DNA of 64,000 nt from the NCBI GenBank assembly GCA_018136815.1, contig CM030938.1:5046749-5110748 (forward strand), read 5' to 3'. The translations under genes were made by a program, and so were the position numbers. The DNA is from Isochrysis galbana (Eukaryota; Haptophyta; Isochrysidales; Isochrysidaceae). The notes under the pieces were generated by a model that was given only the letters and a program-made list of their open reading frames with translations, ran no database searches and was not told where the DNA came from. This document shows positions 37,845-47,800 of this stretch, one piece after another. The first letter of the stretch is position 1. The number at the start of each line of letters is the position of its first letter.

Positions 37845-38270
37845 TTATAAGTGGGGGTCAATGGGGGCCTCGCGCCCCCCTCTCTCCATTGCGGACACCC
37901 CCCGGGGTGGGCCCGTACATTCAACCCCAGCCCCTGCCCTCTGGCAGGGGCAGGGCACTCATCAATACAGCCCAGACCCCTAGTGGGCGCGGGCCGCGAG
38001 CCGCACTCCCAGGCCCGCATGGGCCTGCTCTCGTACTGACTCCCCCCCCCATCCCTGGTCGCCAGGCAGACAGGGGCCTCAGGGCGGCACCCAAGGCCAG
38101 CGAGGCGAGCGAGGGAGAGGCAGGAGGGGCCAGGGGCTGAGCCCCAGCCTCCACTGCCCCCTGAGCTGCCCTTGCTGGCCCTCTGGGCGCCCCTGAAGGA
38201 CCTCTGAGAGCAGGCCATGGCGCGCCGCATGGCGACGCGCCGCAGGGACCGGGGCGGAAGAGAATGGAAC
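37845..38270. repeat. Dispersed repeat R2, copy 1
   Basis: The block around 38060-38170 (caggcagacaggggcctcag, agcgagggagaggcaggagg, gccccagcctccactgcccc) is a diverged version of 53905-54030. No coding support. Confidence 0.65.
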
Positions 38271-38968
38271 GAGGGAGAGGGGGGGATTTGCACCCCCCCC
38301 GATGGAGTGTGGTGAGAAACGAGCCCCGTTTGCGTTAGCAAACGGGCGAAGGGGGGCGGCTGGCGACAGGAGAGGCGAGAAGAAGGGAGTGGCTCAAGAC
38401 GTCCCTGTGGCAGGTATCGGGGGGCGCAGACATTTATTTCTTCGAGGACCGCTCGCGGCGCGAGCTGTAAGGGCCGTTCTCCTTTTTTGACGAGAGGTTC
38501 CTCCCCCCCCCCCCGGTGCTTTTTCCCGGAGAGTCGGCCGGCGTCGACCGGACCGCCTCAATGGGTTTTCCCTCATTTTAACTTGTGGGGAGTTAGAATG
38601 GGAGCCGGGGGCCTGCGAGGGGGGAGATGTGGAAGGGTGCATAGGAGTATGTATCTGTGACAACAGCACGCGCCAAGGTGTACGGGCAGGTGCGCTGAGG
38701 GCTGTCGTGTTAGTACCGGGCTAGTGAGAGTAGTGGTACTAATGCTCAGATAGATTATTATTATTATTATTCTGCTCTAGGTTCTAGGGATAGGTCCGAC
38801 GTGGCTGCTGCCGCGTCCGAAAATGTTGTCGCTGCTTTGCCTGTTTCTGCTCTTTCCCGGCGGGACTAATATTTCTAACTCGTCCACTTCTACTTCTAGT
38901 GCGCGTGCTTCGGTGTTCTAACTTGTACGATTGTCTGTCTCGCTCCCCATCGTTGCGTTCAAACGGCG
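38271..38968. other. Upstream region of the tryptophan-motif gene
   Basis: No gene seen. An (ATT)n tract lies at 38753-38771. Confidence 0.4.
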
Positions 38969-41182
38969 ATGTCGTTGGCGCAGTCCAACTCGTACAGGGC
39001 GAGCGCGAAGCCGGCGCCGCCTCGGCTGCGCCCGAGCGCGAAGCGGAACCGGCCTCAGGATGCTTTCTCCTCAGCCCACCTCCCGCTCTCCGCTCCCTTT
39101 GCCTGGGCCGAGCCCGAGGTGCAAGCGCAGCGGAGGCGATGCTCAGACGAGAGCGATGCCAGGTATATATTGGCTGAAACGCTTGAGAAGGCGCAGCCAC
39201 ACGACGAGACGGTACACGAAGAAGAACCAATGCATCCTGGTCCGATGATGGAAGTGAGGAGGATGGCATCGCCACTGAAGGCGCAAGGTGTTGGCGAGTG
39301 CGCTCCGTCGGCTGCGCAGGGTCATGTTACTGATGGTGAGCAACCAGGCCATGTGGACTTGGACATCTCAACAAGCCAATCAGGAGTCCTTGAGGCCGAG
39401 AGCTTTCAATCATATCCAATGACAGACGCCCAGCAAGCCGTCGCTTCACTTTCGACTCGGTGTTCAGAAGACAGAACACCTGTTGGTGTTGGATCCGTCT
39501 CGACATGTGCGCTACCTTCGTCTGAAGCATCGGCACCTGCTGGTATTCGTGCATCTGTGCACGAGACCGTCAACATTTTCGACTGGGCGAGTGCCGACAG
39601 TAATTCTAATCGTCCAGTGGCTCCAGCTCCTGCCCTGTATGGGCCACAATCTGTATCCAGAGAATCTCGGTCGCCCCAAGTAGCTGGACGCGCTGCGGCA
39701 CACTCTGAGCCAGCCAACGTGTTTGCATGGGTAGACATCGAGAGCTCAGATAACAATCGCATGCGAGGGGCTCGGAAGGACGTCCATCAGCCGCCTTCAC
39801 ACGCTGCAGGTGCTCCTCACGCCCGTGCGCCGCCGCGTCAAGATGCCCGAGGCAATGCTTCAGCTATTCCGTGGGCGAGTGATCCGCTGCCTCATCTCAC
39901 AATGCGGCACCAAGCCGCTTCACCTGAAAGGACCATCAACTGCGGTGGAGATCACCTGGCTCACCACGTGGAAAAGGATGCGAATGGATTGAAAGCTACT
40001 GCTTGCTCGATGCCGGCCTCGTTCGTTACGGACACGGATGGGCATGCCACAGCCCATACGGCCACAAGAGGAGCAGCAACGCATTCCATGACTGTTGTCA
40101 CAGAGCGAATGCATGAGCGCCCACAGTTGCGCCAGCTCGAGAATGAGCATGAAGACATCGGTCATGCTGCCATCGAGATACTCTCAACTCCTGAGAGTGC
40201 ACAAGCCGCAGCACTGGCAGCGCGCAGTCTTGTTTCTCTCTTCCTGGGACCGCTGCACCGTGCTCTTAATCCTCGAGGAGTTCCTGTATCTCCAGCTGAA
40301 GCAGCTGCGTCTTTGCAGGGTTTTGGCGCACCGGCCGAGGTTGTTCGGGTGCTTGTTCCGCTTCTCACAGACGCTACGCGTCGGCAGATTCCTTTGGATG
40401 ATTTTCTCTTTTCATTGATTGCTTCAAATGCCTCGCCGGATGTGCATCCGTTTGCACAAATTCCAATCCGCGCTCCGGCTAGAGTAATCCCGTTGCCAAC
40501 AACAACAATCTCGGCGTCCACGGTACAGTCTACCTTTCAGACCACGACCGCTGGGAGTGTGAACAGAATCTCATTACCAGCGCAATCCGCCACGCACACA
40601 CCGGCGACAGAGGAAGCTCCGAAGACGGCAGCACTGATCGATGACAAGGTCTCAGAGAAGTGTGCTGCTCCAGAGATTGTAGAACGGATCAATGAGAAGG
40701 CCTCGGCATATGCTGTGGAGTCGAATGCCATCGTCGATGCAGTAACGGATGAGGCTCATGAACGTTGTGAGTCAGATGCGCCAGTTACAGCTGCAGCGAT
40801 GGATGATTCGTGCGCGATCTCGAGGAGCGCAGGCGGCGAGGCGTTGTGGGTGGTTCCCGATGAACCACGCCGGGCGATGCATGCGAGGCGCACGAGTTTA
40901 TCCGTATCAAAACCGTCTAAGCCATCTCGCAATTCTACGCAAGCAACGTCTGTGCCTGTGAAGCCCGGAGTGATGTGGGTTGTCGGAATAGATGATAACG
41001 AGTTGCCTCAGGGCGCGGAGGATTCTGAGGGCGCTTCAACATGCAACGCCACGCAGAAAGATGTAGCAAAGGATGCCGACACCGAGAATTCCGGGTTGCA
41101 AGATTTGGCTTATGGTGCATCAGGCAATGCCGCCGCGGCAGTGCAACCCCATCGACCTCGCGGTATTGCTTGGGTTGTATGA
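38969..41182 (+). CDS. Hypothetical 737-residue protein with repeated tryptophan motifs
   Basis: A single uninterrupted ORF with a normal amino-acid mix. N-terminus MSLAQSNSYRASAKPAPPRL is basic. Short hydrophobic-Trp motifs recur throughout: PFAWAEPE, IFDWASAD, VFAWVDIE, AIPWASDP, ALWVVPDE, VMWVVGID and the C-terminal GIAWVV, mostly followed by acidic or Ser-rich residues and separated by low-complexity linkers. The one folded-looking part is helical (about residues 390-490: IGHAAIEILSTPESAQAAAL, LVSLFLGPLHRAL, FGAPAEVVRVLVPLLTDATR). The pattern suggests a scaffold with multiple copies of a linear binding motif. No family recognised, no signal peptide or membrane segment. Confidence 0.65.
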   Translation: MSLAQSNSYRASAKPAPPRLRPSAKRNRPQDAFSSAHLPLSAPFAWAEPEVQAQRRRCSDESDARYILAETLEKAQPHDETVHEEEPMHPGPMMEVRRMASPLKAQGVGECAPSAAQGHVTDGEQPGHVDLDISTSQSGVLEAESFQSYPMTDAQQAVASLSTRCSEDRTPVGVGSVSTCALPSSEASAPAGIRASVHETVNIFDWASADSNSNRPVAPAPALYGPQSVSRESRSPQVAGRAAAHSEPANVFAWVDIESSDNNRMRGARKDVHQPPSHAAGAPHARAPPRQDARGNASAIPWASDPLPHLTMRHQAASPERTINCGGDHLAHHVEKDANGLKATACSMPASFVTDTDGHATAHTATRGAATHSMTVVTERMHERPQLRQLENEHEDIGHAAIEILSTPESAQAAALAARSLVSLFLGPLHRALNPRGVPVSPAEAAASLQGFGAPAEVVRVLVPLLTDATRRQIPLDDFLFSLIASNASPDVHPFAQIPIRAPARVIPLPTTTISASTVQSTFQTTTAGSVNRISLPAQSATHTPATEEAPKTAALIDDKVSEKCAAPEIVERINEKASAYAVESNAIVDAVTDEAHERCESDAPVTAAAMDDSCAISRSAGGEALWVVPDEPRRAMHARRTSLSVSKPSKPSRNSTQATSVPVKPGVMWVVGIDDNELPQGAEDSEGASTCNATQKDVAKDADTENSGLQDLAYGASGNAAAAVQPHRPRGIAWVV

Positions 41183-41407
41183 CACGTGGCAAAAAGCGGT
41201 TGAAGTGTGATGAAAGCCCGTTACCACTGCCATGAGCCCTGGCAATTAACGAGCGAATTGATAGGGCAAGCTGAGGCCGCCCATTAACAATTAATTCCAA
41301 TTCGGGGCGGCGCATGGTTAGCATTGCAATTACATGCCAACCACAAAAACACTGTTTGCAGTGCATCCCAATAAAAACCTTTTCGACAATCTCGTGTTGC
41401 ACGTGGC
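41183..41407. other. 3' flank of the tryptophan-motif gene
   Basis: AT-richer; contains aataaaa at 41370-41376 (ccaataaaaacc), a possible polyadenylation signal. No other feature seen. Confidence 0.35.
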
Positions 41408-41487
41408 TGACGAATTGGGATAGCCCATAGGGTCTATGGGCAATGCGGAGGGAGGCACACCGGCGGGCTAGAGGGAGGGAACGACTT
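41408..41487 (-). mobile_element. LTR-element family 2 gag fragment, left of the hAT insertion
   Basis: Reverse complement reads CATTGCCCATAGACCCTATG then GGCTATCCCAATTCGTCAGC, the end of the family 2 gag fragment. It continues on the other side of the insertion at 42676-42720 (CCTTCCTCTGCTGACGGGC in reverse complement). Confidence 0.65.
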
Positions 41488-42675
41488 TAGGGGTAGGCCA
41501 AAATATCCGGATATATCTCCTGGATATTTGGGCAGATTTTTTGGAATTAGATAGCTGTGGATATTTCAAAGATATTTGGGCGCGTTTGGGCCCCTCAACG
41601 CAAAAAGAAAACTTGCTGGCGCGTGTGCGCGGGGTGAGAGGCCGACGTGAGGCTGGCGCTACCATGAGTACGAGGTGAGACTAGTAGATACGTAATAAAA
41701 TGATTCGTTACCGTAAGAAAAACTTCTATGACATCACGTAGCCACTGTCCATCATGGGAGGTGTGGCGCGGTGCGGCGGTGTGGCGGTGTGGCTGCATTC
41801 CCTTGCCTCCGGCCTCTGCCCGGTCGCGAATGCGCGGCTTACCGCATTCGCACCGCCGTCACTCAGGTCCACGCCGCTCGACTCGCTCATGTCGCTCCGC
41901 GCCACGCAGGAACGCCGACAGAGATGTCGGCGATCAGCCGAGGCGCGCTCTGAGCGACCCTAGCGACTCGGACGAGTCGCGGCGCGGCGAGACCATCTTG
42001 GACGAGGAGGAGCGCGGCAGCGGGACCGTGGTGAACAATGAGATTGAAGAGACGACGGCCGGGCGTGCCTCGACCCCGATTCCAACTATCCCATTGAAGG
42101 TAGGGTTGCAAGTACTCCACGAGACGTTCGGCAAGGGTGTGATCACCAAGATGGGTGAGGGAAGTCTCCACGGCATGAACAAGGTGGAGATGGAGTATTT
42201 CTCGCGAACCGAGAAGAAGCGCAAACGCACGTGGGTGAACAAGACGAGCGTCGTAGTGCAGGTACGCATCGCCCGGATTTGTGCATGTGGGGAGCATGCC
42301 TTTCACATTTACTCACTCTCCTCTCAATGTACGTCTTGCGTACCTCAGGTCCAGGTTGACTCGCTCGAGGAGGAGGAGGCAGAGGAGGTTGATGCTAGCG
42401 TCGAGCACAGCGGTCCGTTGCTCGCGGCCCACGAGCGTGCCCGCCAAATGAAGGTAAAGCCACCCCCCATGGGTGCACGGTCAGCAGCACCACCCGGCAG
42501 CCGCAAGACCCCCGAGCCCTCGCGTGACACCGCACTCGAGCGCTTGAAGAAGCACCCACGGCGAGAGATATCTATGGATATTTCTTGAGATATTTGGGCT
42601 GAACTTTGAGATATATCAGAGATATCCCCCATGGATATTTGGGCGAAAAATCGTGGATATTTTGGCCTACCCCTA
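41488..42675. mobile_element. Nonautonomous hAT-like DNA transposon with captured gene fragment
   Basis: Ends are inverted repeats starting TAGGGGTAGGCCAAAATATC (21 bp perfect at 41488 and, inverted, up to 42675). Flanks are a perfect 8-bp target duplication AACGACTT at 41480-41487 and 42676-42683. An 8-bp duplication with a TAGGGGT-type terminus is characteristic of the hAT superfamily. The subterminal zones are rich in ggatat/atatcc words, possible transposase-binding repeats. No transposase is encoded; the interior holds an intron-containing ORF. Confidence 0.9.
41728..42588 (+). CDS. Captured host-like gene fragment inside the hAT element
   Basis: The frame is open throughout. The likely coding core starts near SDPSDSDESRRGETILDEEE (acidic), then IPLKVGLQVLHETFGKGVIT, KVEMEYFSRTEKKRKRTW and VNKTSVVVQ, a small beta-rich domain of SH3/Tudor/KOW-like look. 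A typical intron (GTACGC...CTCAG, about 42261-42348) separates it from VQVDSLEEEEAEEVDASVEH. The domain resembles the one encoded at 50080-50240 (IPFAVGQAVLHSSLGECVVV), so the source was probably a relative of that gene. The 3' end runs into the transposon terminus (REISMDIS). Whether it is expressed is unknown. Confidence 0.5.
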   Translation: MTSRSHCPSWEVWRGAAVWRCGCIPLPPASARSRMRGLPHSHRRHSGPRRSTRSCRSAPRRNADRDVGDQPRRALSDPSDSDESRRGETILDEEERGSGTVVNNEIEETTAGRASTPIPTIPLKVGLQVLHETFGKGVITKMGEGSLHGMNKVEMEYFSRTEKKRKRTWVNKTSVVVQVRIARICACGEHAFHIYSLSSQCTSCVPQVQVDSLEEEEAEEVDASVEHSGPLLAAHERARQMKVKPPPMGARSAAPPGSRKTPEPSRDTALERLKKHPRREISMDIS

Positions 42676-42683
42676 AACGACTT

Positions 42684-42810
42684 CAAAGACGCGGACGGGG
42701 CCCAATGCCCGTCAGCAGAGGAAGGTCAAAAAAATCTGAAGATTCGGGGCTAGGGCCAACACCTACTTGTCGCATTTGCGAATCGACACTCGTTACTCGT
42801 TAGAATGAGC
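42684..42810. mobile_element. LTR-element family 2 remnants
   Basis: 42684-42725 (minus) continues the gag fragment interrupted by the hAT element. 42774-42800 (plus) reads TGTCGCATTTGCGAATCGAC then ACTCGTTA, matching the LTR start at 61302. Confidence 0.55.
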
Positions 42811-43138
42811 TCGGTGGAGGAGAGAAAGCAGAGGGGGGGGGAGGGGGGGAGAATGCAAGTTAGTAGCTAGCACATGAACCCCTTCATTCAAGCATCACAC
42901 ACCTTCTTGCTCTTGCTTGCGCTTGTTGCGATTGAAGCGCAACATCAAAGACGCACACACTACACACTTGGTCCCCAAGGGACCTGTCCCTCACAGATGG
43001 AAACATGAGGGCTAGCAACGAAAACACACGCTCACATGCATGCAGCGGAATTTGGGCTAAGTAAGACAAAGGGCAATCCTAGCTGCTAGAGCCCATGTTG
43101 GAAAGCGGCTATGATGAGTTACCCACCACCCGAGCACA
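42811..43138. other. Intergenic, no gene seen
   Basis: No coding or repeat feature that I can support apart from a G-run near 42832-42850. Confidence 0.35.
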
Positions 43139-43191
43139 GTGGTTCCATTCGCCGCGAGTGCGGTAAGAATATTAAAAGGTTTTTTTTTTAC
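43139..43191 (+). repeat. 50-bp repeat ending in a T run, copy 1
   Basis: gtggttccattcgccgcgag then tgcggtaagaatattaaaag then a T run; identical to 54401-54452. The AATATTAAAAGG-T(n) end resembles the 3' terminus of the non-LTR element at 1334, so this is probably a 3'-end fragment of that kind of element. Confidence 0.65.
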
Positions 43192-43194
43192 ACT

Positions 43195-44515
43195 CCAGAG
43201 CGGAACAGAGAACAGAACGACGGCGCAACAGACTAAAGAAAGACAGACTATTCGTATCAAGGCTAGGGATTGGCTAGAGCAGTTATCCAGATAACTTGGT
43301 TATTTGCCACTAACTGACTGCCCTTGTGAGGCGCCAAGCAGTTATCTAACTGCCCCGTGATGCGTCCGTCGAGCAAGTAACTAAGGCATGGAACATGTTT
43401 GTAATTTGTAAGATAGGGCTGCGCGCGGTGAAGAACTCCTGCCACTGTCGGTGCGCCGAGATCGTGGCCGAGGCGGTGGCTGTGGCTGCGGAGGCGGATA
43501 CTGTCGCCCTTACTTGGGCGCCAGCCCCATGCTCGTTGTCGCTGTCCTCCACCGTGGCCTCGGCTCGTGAGCTAGGCATGGCCGCTCTCGCGCTCCAGGC
43601 TAGCCACGGGCCCACTTCGCGCCAGCAATTCCCGCCCCCCCTCCCATCCGGTATTCCTACCCCCCCCCCTTGGTATTGTGTCCCGGTCTCTTAGACGGCC
43701 CAACTTTTGCGAAATTTCGAACGAAATACGTCCTCGAAAAATCAGCCCAAATTTCAAAAAAAAATTCCGAAATCCTGGCCTGTCCCTAGCAGTTACTAGT
43801 ACTAGCATTCCCTAGCCTTGATTCGTATACCCGTGCTCACCAACACCGGACAGCCTCAAAGCCCTATACCTGATAGCGTGGAGATTCACAATAGGCGATT
43901 TCTACATAGTAGAATTTGACGACTACATCTTTCATCACGTGCCCGTCATCGAGAGGACTCTAACCAGGTTCACGGTCCTTTATAGCAGAGAGAGGCCTGG
44001 AACCCTCGGACAAAATCTCGACGGCACGCACGAGCAAAGCCTCCCAAGGGAGAAAGCCGAAGATCAAGGTCGCACGAGAACTTAGCGCCCCGGTTTTTGA
44101 CACGAATGACGCAAGGGTGTCCTGCCGTGATGAGCACGAACCTGACCTTGATAGCACAGGCGCTCAACATAGCGGAACGCCTCGCCTGACCACGATAGCG
44201 CTCCTCGCCCCGGACCCACCCGTCGTTTGCCCCCGGACACGCCAGAGCCCCACGTTCTGCAACGCGGCCACCGAGATAACTACACAATTGGCCGTTAGCC
44301 CGATGGCGCAGGAGGAAGGGGGGAAACAAGCCGCCGGGGATCGGTTCACGCCGCCTGCCACTAGAAGCCCCACACACCCAGCCCCTAGGTAGTGCACGAG
44401 GGGACGCGCCGCAAGACAGGTAGAGAGGGGATAAGGGAAGCGGGCGTGGCTGCATGGATGTTGTGCAGGGTCGCGCGCGCGGCGAGACTATTAATTAAGA
44501 ATTTTTAATACTTGT
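43195..44515 (+). mobile_element. Non-LTR retrotransposon, degenerate copy 2 (interrupted)
   Basis: Plus-strand counterpart of the 1.3-3.15 kb element. 43220-43257 matches its KDRLFAYP-coding segment; after the 43258-43820 insertion it resumes (taccc..tcaccaacaccgg) and follows the C-terminal coding region with frameshifts and stops. The 3' UTR (reverse complement of 44200-44400 matches 1450-1640) and the end gcgcgcggcgagactattaa at 44478-44497 are shared. Not coding. Confidence 0.8.
43258..43820. mobile_element. Second nonautonomous hAT-like element (MITE), 563 bp
   Basis: Terminal inverted repeats CAAGGCTAGGGATTG (start) and CAAGGCTAGGGAATG (end, inverted), 14 of 15 matching. Perfect 8-bp target duplication ATTCGTAT at 43250-43257 and 43821-43828. 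It splits non-LTR copy 2; the uninterrupted relative at 1.3-3.15 kb shows the empty site. No transposase. Confidence 0.85.
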
Positions 44516-44829
44516 AACCCTCGGCTCAAATCGAGACGCATAGTGGATCCGGCAAGCTTGCGTGGCCAATGTGCAATGTGCAGTGCTTTTGGGCCGAGGT
44601 AAGACATGAACTCCGGGGAGGTGGATGGTGGGACGTGGCTACTTTAGTTGGCATCGAGGTTCGCCATCTGCCGTTTGCTCTTGCATCAAGCTACCACCCA
44701 GCTACTTCTACTCCAAATTCAGTCCAGACTGCGACTCCAACGGAAAACAGCATCTCTTCCGAACTACGAATGGAAATCGGCGCGCAAGCAGTCTAATAGC
44801 AATCGTTGTCTTCAAACCCTGAGACGGGT
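44516..44829. other. Short intergenic stretch, no gene seen
   Basis: Small ORFs on the plus strand lack any recognisable feature. Likely 3' flank of the acidic gene on the minus strand. Confidence 0.35.
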
Positions 44830-47800
44830 TCATGAGTCTTCCTCATCATCAGAGATCGTGATCATCACTCTTCGAGGTCGCTTCACGCCGGCGACGTCGC
44901 TTGACCTGCCGTCCTTAGCCCCGTCATGCAAGACATCATGGACCCTGTTTGCCATTGTTGCGGCATTGGGCTCAGCTGCCGTTGAACTCTGCCCGTCAAT
45001 AGCTAACACGTCAGCGCTTTCGCCTCCACCTGCGCTCCTCGTGCGACAGCCATGCGCTCCGGCTCGACCCGACCCTTCCACATGCCTGCTGCTGCCACGC
45101 TCCTTGCCGTCCAACGCGCTACTAGTACTGGCGTGCACGGCGGGAAGGCGGCGCCTTGCTCGTTTTTCCTCACGTCGTTTGCGCCGCAGGGCTGCCTCCG
45201 CTGCGTCGAGAGCATCCGGTTCATCCATAAATTCTACAGCCTCATCAGCTCCTTCCTCCTCACTCGACATATCATGAGCATCCCCCTCCGCCTCTCTCTC
45301 GGTGGCTGACCTCGTGGTTCCACTCCTGACTCCTGTCCCAAGCGAGGAGTCGTCAGTTGGCGATATCTTGCGAAGTCTCCTCTTCACTGTTGGCGTGACA
45401 ACCTTGCCTCCGTCGTCGGAGTGTACGATCCCCTTCACCTTGCCTCCGGCCATCGCCATCGCCTTCTCTTCTCGCCGATGCCGAGCACGTTCCTCGGCAG
45501 CGGCCGCGGCCGCCTCCTCATCGTCCATTTTCTCCTCACCGCTTTCGCCTTCCTCCTCATCGCCGCTGTCGCCGCTGTCGCTGCAGTAGTTCTCGCTCGC
45601 TTCGCGGGAATCGCTTTCATCCTCCTCACTCTCGCGAGCAATGAAATCGTAGATGTCGTCGCCATCCTCCGCCGAGGCGTCATCACCTGTGAAGTCACCA
45701 AATCCGAGCCTTGCCCAAGCAAGGAGGGAGGGACGTAGATCCGACATCTTCGACTCGAACAGAGGGGCGTAGCTAGCGGAAGAACGCCCGCCCGTTGTTC
45801 TTGAAGCATCCTCCTCGCACTACAAGAGAGGCGGCGGAGGGAGCATCATGGATGGGGTTTGAGTATCGTTGGAACGGAGGGCAACGGGGAAGGCTTGGCT
45901 GCGGCTAGCACCAAGGCCGCGACTAAGGCAATCCCTTCCCTAGTCATTCTGCTGACCTCATCATACAAAGAACAGTAGAGCGCTGCGTGCGATGTCATAA
46001 GTTGTCGAGCCGCTTCCGTCCAATATTGCTTGGTGGCATTGGAGCTCGTGCCGTAATGGCTTGGATGAGCGTGGACCCAGCGCATCACAAGCGAGTCGGC
46101 CTGGCGTAAGCGGTACTGCAAATGGGAAGGTAGGCGCGCTCCGAGGAGGCCTCAGCAAGATGCGCATGCGTGCGGAACGTCATCGGAGCGGGCACAAGTT
46201 TGCAGACGCGTTGCTGGGGGCGCCTCACCTGGTTTAGCCTCTCTCTAATGGACGTGCCTTTGAGCGCGGGCGCTGGCAAGCAATGGTCCTCCAAGAGATG
46301 TGCGCGAAGCTCAGCAATCGTACGCATCGTGCATTGGGCCGCTGCCGCCTAGACGCCGGGGGAAACGGGGCGCTATCAGCCTGGGCAACCAGCACTATCT
46401 CACGAGATTGCGTGCCTAGCATGTGATCAAACGCAAGGATATGGCATTCGTTGGCCGGCTGCAAGACAACAACTGTGGCGCTTGCAGAATCTTGTGTTGA
46501 GTGCGCGCACGGAGATGCTGGAAGAAAGCAGCGTGCTGCTCAAGCTGGGGAGGACCCCAAGCAGGCTCGTCCTCGCACCTCTGGCCGAAATGCATAGCCA
46601 TTCTCCCTCTCCCATTTGCGGACGGGTGTCGACCGATACAGGACGGTCAGCGGCTCAAAAGGCACGTTGAGGAGGGCCTCGCACAGCTCCTCCTCCTCCT
46701 CTTCCATCGACGACTGGGCGTTTGCTGACTTGGCCTTCGCGTTCCGGGCTAATCGTCGTCGGCGGGCCTCGCGCAGCTGTCTATTGGCTTCGTTCTCTCC
46801 TCCCCATGCGGCGGCGGCAGCCTCAAGTACCTCCTCCACCTCTTCTTCCTCGGCAGCGTTGGCACCAAAGCGGGCGTCGACGTTGGAGTCCAACATGCCG
46901 GCCGCATCACTACATACCACAGGGACAAACGTCAGAGGCAGGTTCCTCGTGCACCGTGTCCAACGGGTCGTCGATCGCTTCGGCGGGGTCGTGTAATGAT
47001 TAGCTGTTAATCCTGCCATAACCGTCACCGCGACCGCAGGCTGCTTCTACCCCAATCCCGGATGCGTGGTTCTGCAGTCGATTGCACGCCCTCAGATTGC
47101 TATGAGGGAGACACCTTCAAAACTTGGCGCTATGTGGCATGATGCGGGGCGGGGCCGCGTTTTGAAGCAGCTCTTACCATCGCTGTGCTTCAAGTGCTGA
47201 GTCAAGTCGCAGCCACAAGAGGCAAATGGGGCAACAAAAGAGGTTGTGAATCCGCGAGAGGAGCCTAGCTTGATATTGCTCAAGGTGCTGCATGAAGACC
47301 TCATCCGCTGCCCCTGCGCACGGCAGGAGGACAAAGCCGTCAGAGCACGCACATGGGTCAGGGCGCCACCAACGCACAAGAGCCCCAAGCGCCGCAAGCC
47401 TTCTTGCGAGAAGAGCATACCGGCAGTGGTAGCAGGCAGTCGGAGCGCCTTGTCACCGAACTTGCGTTGGATCTGTTTGCGCAACTTCTCCTCCATTGGC
47501 GCACGGAAGTGAGGTGGCTGCTTCCATTCGCCTGGCCGAGGATGAGTGGTGGGGCGGAGCTATCAGGCAGAAGTGCCTCCCGTAACGGTGTTGGCAATAC
47601 ATGTGTGGAAGGGGGCTGTATTACACAGTGGCGCTCCTTGATCGCTTAAAGCATAGTGTAGTAGCGAGTCCGGGAACGGCTCCCACCAGAATGAATGGCG
47701 ATTTTGCGTAGTGTCGAGATGTTCAAGCGCATCACCGAGGATGAGTCGGGGGATCGCCACACCACGTGCGGCTCTCGGAGAGCATTACCTGCGTGGCATG

